Assembly (NCBI RefSeq): GCF_024701975.1 | Contig: NZ_JANLNM010000006.1 | Span: forward strand, 310,001 to 374,000 | Direction of reading: 5' to 3' | DNA length: 64,000 nucleotides | From: Variovorax sp. ZS18.2.2 | GTDB lineage: Bacteria; Pseudomonadota; Gammaproteobacteria; Burkholderiales; Burkholderiaceae_C | In this document: in pieces, positions 60,905 to 64,000 of the stretch | Layout of the letters: every line of letters begins with the position of its first letter | Numbering within the stretch: the stretch's first letter is position 1 | The notes under the pieces: generated by a model | Told to the model about the DNA's origin: nothing | Seen by the model: the letters and a program-made list of their open reading frames with translations, nothing else | Databases searched by the model: none | Translations under genes and position numbers: made by a program

Positions 60905-61716
60905 AAGTCGCAGCCATCCAGATGGTGTCGGCCATCGCCCGCGAAGCCAACCTCGCGCGCGCCCACGACCTGCTCGCAGAGGCCGCCGCGGCCGGCGCCG
61001 AGCTCGCGGTGCTGCCCGAGTATTTCTGCATGATGGGCGCGCGCGACACCGACAAGCTGGGTCTGCGCGAGACGGCCGGCGCGGGCACGGTGCAGGGCTT
61101 CCTCGCCGATGCGGCGCGCGAGTTCGGCCTGTGGATCGTGGGCGGCACGCTGCCGATCGAGAGCACCGACGCCGAGCACGTCTTCAACAGCTCGCTGGCC
61201 TTTGCGCCCGACGGCCAGTGCGTGGCGCGCTACGACAAGATCCATCTCTTCTTCTTCGACAACGGCACCGAGCGCTACGACGAGCGCCGCGTCATCGCGC
61301 CGGGCGCCAAGCCGGTCGTGTTCGACCTGCCCTCGCGCGACGGCCACAGCTGGCGCATCGGCATGAGCGTCTGCTATGACCTGCGCTTTCCCGAGCTGTA
61401 CCGCGCGCTTGCCAAGCAGGGCGCCGACCTGCTGCTGGTGCCCAGCGCCTTCACCCGCACGACAGGCGCGGCCCATTGGGAGGTGCTGCTGCGCGCCCGC
61501 GCCATCGAGAACCTCGCATGGGTGGTGGCGCCCGCGCAGGGCGGCACGCACGAGAACGGCCGCCAGACCTGGGGCCAGTCGCTCGTCATCGATCCCTGGG
61601 GCACGGTGGTGGCGCAGCAGGCCAGCGACGAAGGCGTGGTGCTGTTCGACATCGATGCGAAGCAGATCGAGCGCACGCGCACCCAGCTGCCCGTGCTGTC
61701 GCACTGCGTTCTCTAG
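60901..61716 (+). CDS. Carbon-nitrogen hydrolase (nitrilase family, Nit1-like amidase)
   Basis: 271 residues with the Glu-Lys-Cys triad: Glu40 in LPEYF, Lys113 in YDKIHLF and Cys158 in SVCYDLRFPE. IHLFFFD and GTHENGRQTWGQS match the Nit1/omega-amidase branch, which hydrolyses deaminated glutathione or omega-amides in the cytoplasm. The ATG overlaps the yhdP stop by 4 nt, typical of a Burkholderiales yhdP-nit pair. Confidence 0.92.
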   Translation: MKVAAIQMVSAIAREANLARAHDLLAEAAAAGAELAVLPEYFCMMGARDTDKLGLRETAGAGTVQGFLADAAREFGLWIVGGTLPIESTDAEHVFNSSLAFAPDGQCVARYDKIHLFFFDNGTERYDERRVIAPGAKPVVFDLPSRDGHSWRIGMSVCYDLRFPELYRALAKQGADLLLVPSAFTRTTGAAHWEVLLRARAIENLAWVVAPAQGGTHENGRQTWGQSLVIDPWGTVVAQQASDEGVVLFDIDAKQIERTRTQLPVLSHCVL

Positions 61717-61721
61717 CCGCG

Positions 61722-63773
61722 ATGTCCGATGCGCTGCTGACCGTCGCACCGCAGCGGTGGGCGCGTTCCGCGTACGGGCGGCTGCGTTCGCTGTGGCAGC
61801 GCTGGTTTTTGTGGCTGCTGCTCGCGGTGCTGGTGTCGGTGCTGCTGGTCACGGTGGTGTGGCTCGCGGGGCGGCACGAGGTCGAGCAGGTGCAGGCCCA
61901 GCTCGACCGCGACACCGCCGATGCCGTCTCCGACCTGCGCAGCGGCTTTCAGCGCAATGCACAGAGCCTGCGCGCCACGCAGACGCCGGGCACCGGGCGC
62001 GCGCAATGGAACGATGCCGCGGCCGCCCTGCTGCGCGAGCACCGCGAATGGCTCAGGCTCGAATGGCGCGATGCCGGACTGCGACCGCTCGAAGCCATCA
62101 ACACGCCCTACCGCATGCGCCTTCTGGACGAGGCGAGCCGCGGCCCCGAGCAGTCCGACGTGATGCTGGCCTGCGCGGCCGCCCGCAAGCTCGGCGCGGG
62201 CGCGTACTCGCCGAGCCACTATGTGCCGATTGCCGGTGGCGGCGGCGTCGAGGTGATGGAGTTCTGCGTGCCCATCGACGCCGGCGGCTTCCTCGTCGCG
62301 AGCTATTCGCTGCGCGACGCACTCATCGAGCTGGTCGGCCCTACGCTCACGCGCGGACAGGAAGTCGCGTTCACCGAGACCGACGGCACGCGGCTGGTAG
62401 CGCTCGGCAGTTCGCGCCGCGTCGGCACGCGCGTCTTCACCTCGCAGCAACTGATCGACCTGCCGGGTGCCGCGCTGATGCTGCGGGTGGACGGCTGGCG
62501 CGCCGCCCCCGACCTGTTCCCGAACATGCTCACGGCGCTGGTCACCGCGATTTCGATTGCGCTGGTGTCGGTGCTGGTGCTGCTCGCGCGCGACACGCGG
62601 ATGCGCCTGCGCGCCGAGCGCGACCTGGCCGATGCGCTCGCCTTCCGCAAGGCGATGGAAGACTCGGTCATCACGGGCCTGCGCGCACGCGACCTGCAGG
62701 GCCGCATCACCTACGTGAATCCAGCCTTTTGCGAGATGGTCGGCTTCACCCCCGAGGAGCTCATGGCCGACAGCGCCGATGCGCCCGAAGCGCCCTACTG
62801 GCCCACTGAACTGGCGCACGAGTACCAGCAGCGCCAGGCGCGGCGGCTGGCCGGCGGCATGCCGCCGCGCGAGGGCTTCGAGTCGGTCTTCATGCGCAAG
62901 GACGGCACGCGCTTTCCGGTGCTGATCTTCGAGGCGCCGCTCATCAACGCGCACCGCGTGCAGACCGGCTGGATGAGCGCGTTCATCGATGTGAGCGAAC
63001 AGCGCCGCATCGAGGAGCTTTCGCGCGCGAGCCAGGAGCGCCTGCAAGCGAGTGCGCGGCTCGCGACGGTCGGCGAGATGGCATCGCTGCTGAGCCACGA
63101 ACTCACGCAACCGCTGGCCGCGATTGCCAGCTACGCGAGCGGTTCGCTCAACCTGCTCGGACCGAACGCCAAGGGCGACCAGGGCGAAGTCGCGATGGCC
63201 GTCAGGCGCATCGCCGAGCAGGCCGACCGCGCGGGCCAGGTGATCCGCAGCGTGCATGACTTCGTGCGCCGGCGCGACCGCACGCGCGAGGCCGTCGCGC
63301 CGCAGGCACTCATCGACGCGGTGCTGCCGCTGGTGCGGCTGCAGGCGCGCAAGCTCGGCGTGATCATCGAGGTGGTGTTCGAAGACCGGCTGCCCGCGGC
63401 CATGTGCGACCGCACGCTGGTCGAGCAGGTGCTGCTCAACCTCGCGCGCAATGCGATGCAGGCAATGGACAGCCCCGACAACGTCGGCAGCCGCGTGCTG
63501 CGGCTGCGCGTGGCGCGCGCCGTGGCGGTCGGCGGTCCGGGCACAGAGGACGCACGGCGCTGGCTCGAGTTCTCGGTGGCTGATCTCGGCTGCGGCATCG
63601 GCGAAGACGTGGCCGAGCGGCTCTTCACGCCCTTCTTCACCACGCGCGCCGACGGCATGGGCCTCGGGCTGAGCCTGTGCCGCACGGTGGTGGAGCAGCA
63701 TGGCGGCGCGCTCATGCACGAACCCAACCGGCCGCGCGGCACGGTTTTCCGATTCACTCTGCCGAGCACATGA
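61722..63773 (+). CDS. PAS-containing sensor histidine kinase, FixL/DctB-like
   Basis: 683 residues, inner membrane. Helix one about 30-51, a periplasmic domain of about 215 residues, helix two about 267-289, then a PAS domain (about 310-430, with YVNPAFCEMVGFTPEEL) and the kinase core. His459 lies in LLSHELTQPLAAIASYA, the H-box variant of the FixL/DctB class. NLARNAMQAM and GLGLSLCRTVVEQHGG are the N and G boxes. The adjacent FixJ-type regulator starts 37 bp later. Signal unknown. Confidence 0.9.
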   Translation: MSDALLTVAPQRWARSAYGRLRSLWQRWFLWLLLAVLVSVLLVTVVWLAGRHEVEQVQAQLDRDTADAVSDLRSGFQRNAQSLRATQTPGTGRAQWNDAAAALLREHREWLRLEWRDAGLRPLEAINTPYRMRLLDEASRGPEQSDVMLACAAARKLGAGAYSPSHYVPIAGGGGVEVMEFCVPIDAGGFLVASYSLRDALIELVGPTLTRGQEVAFTETDGTRLVALGSSRRVGTRVFTSQQLIDLPGAALMLRVDGWRAAPDLFPNMLTALVTAISIALVSVLVLLARDTRMRLRAERDLADALAFRKAMEDSVITGLRARDLQGRITYVNPAFCEMVGFTPEELMADSADAPEAPYWPTELAHEYQQRQARRLAGGMPPREGFESVFMRKDGTRFPVLIFEAPLINAHRVQTGWMSAFIDVSEQRRIEELSRASQERLQASARLATVGEMASLLSHELTQPLAAIASYASGSLNLLGPNAKGDQGEVAMAVRRIAEQADRAGQVIRSVHDFVRRRDRTREAVAPQALIDAVLPLVRLQARKLGVIIEVVFEDRLPAAMCDRTLVEQVLLNLARNAMQAMDSPDNVGSRVLRLRVARAVAVGGPGTEDARRWLEFSVADLGCGIGEDVAERLFTPFFTTRADGMGLGLSLCRTVVEQHGGALMHEPNRPRGTVFRFTLPST

Positions 63774-63810
63774 CGCGCTCGCGGCCCTCGCCTGTTCTGG
63801 AATTGTTGAT

Positions 63811-64000
63811 ATGCAACCGCTGATCGATGGACTCATCTATATCGTCGACGACGACGCCAGCGTGCGCGAGGCATTGGCCTGGCTGCTGCGCTCGCGCCGC
63901 CTGGCCAGCGAGCATTTCGGCAGTGCCGAGGCCTTCGAGCAGTTGCTTGCACAGGGTCCGCTGCCCGATCAGCCGCGCTGCCTGCTGCTCGATGTGCGGA
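63811..64000 (+). CDS. FixJ/NarL-type response regulator, 3' end beyond the window
   Basis: 63 codons are visible. MQPLIDGLIYIVDDDASVREAL is shown as IYIVDDDASVREAL, the acidic pocket of a receiver domain, and the last residues CLLLDVR include the phosphoacceptor Asp. In FixJ-type proteins a LuxR helix-turn-helix would follow. It forms a pair with the preceding kinase. Confidence 0.88.
   Translation, partial: MQPLIDGLIYIVDDDASVREALAWLLRSRRLASEHFGSAEAFEQLLAQGPLPDQPRCLLLDVR

Overview
The window reads as a piece of a high-GC betaproteobacterial chromosome. Gene content and protein style (type 2 ArgC, tandem class III cyclase and cAMP phosphodiesterase genes, pilA1/pilA2 next to a PglL-type ligase, YaeQ, DUF3717/DUF1289) point to Comamonadaceae, most likely Variovorax or a close relative. 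This is inference from protein resemblance; no database search was possible. I see no rRNA, tRNA, CRISPR array, prophage or intact insertion sequence. Two genes run off the window: topB on the left and a FixJ-type regulator on the right.

Layout. 1-4.5 kb: topB (partial), diverging from a SET-domain methyltransferase, birA and a short membrane protein. 4.5-8 kb: a minus-strand set of marR, a TctD/TctE-like two-component pair and a HEAT-repeat protein. 8-14.7 kb: recA-recX, small membrane proteins, argC and sucCD. 14.8-20.2 kb: a TerC gene, then PP2C phosphatase, FHA protein, CHASE2-adenylate cyclase and a class II cAMP phosphodiesterase. 20.2-32.4 kb: a type IV pilus island with two major pilins (each with a sigma-54-like promoter), a PglL-type O-oligosaccharyltransferase and the minor pilin operon fimT-pilV-pilW-pilX-pilY1-pilE. 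32.4-38.2 kb: moaC, an M48 protease, a second TerC behind a manganese (yybP-ykoY) riboswitch, and small conserved proteins. 38.2-43.9 kb: a FecA-like receptor with its PepSY membrane partner, purB and a GST. 43.9-50.2 kb: a tightly coupled five-gene lipid operon (FAD oxidoreductase, DUF1365, cyclopropane-synthase-like methyltransferase, MFS, SDR) with a secreted glutathione peroxidase upstream. 50.3-52.7 kb: a diiron-type protein and an ECF41 sigma factor with its carboxymuconolactone decarboxylase-like target. 52.7-64 kb: rlpA, glnE, yhdP, a nitrilase-family amidase and a FixL/DctB-like kinase with its regulator.

Most striking observations. (1) A nearly identical 61-bp element sits directly upstream of birA and, in inverted orientation 29 kb away, upstream of moaC. 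Each copy encodes the same short peptide, and in both cases its stop codon overlaps the start of the downstream gene as ATGA. It looks like a portable translational-coupling leader. (2) Both ECF41-linked genes carry a TGTCACA-N16-CGTC promoter. (3) A 35-bp perfect alternating pyrimidine-purine tract (Z-DNA-prone) lies between topB and the SET gene. (4) The two pilin genes share promoter and 5'-UTR hairpin architecture and lie beside a cAMP synthesis/degradation module.
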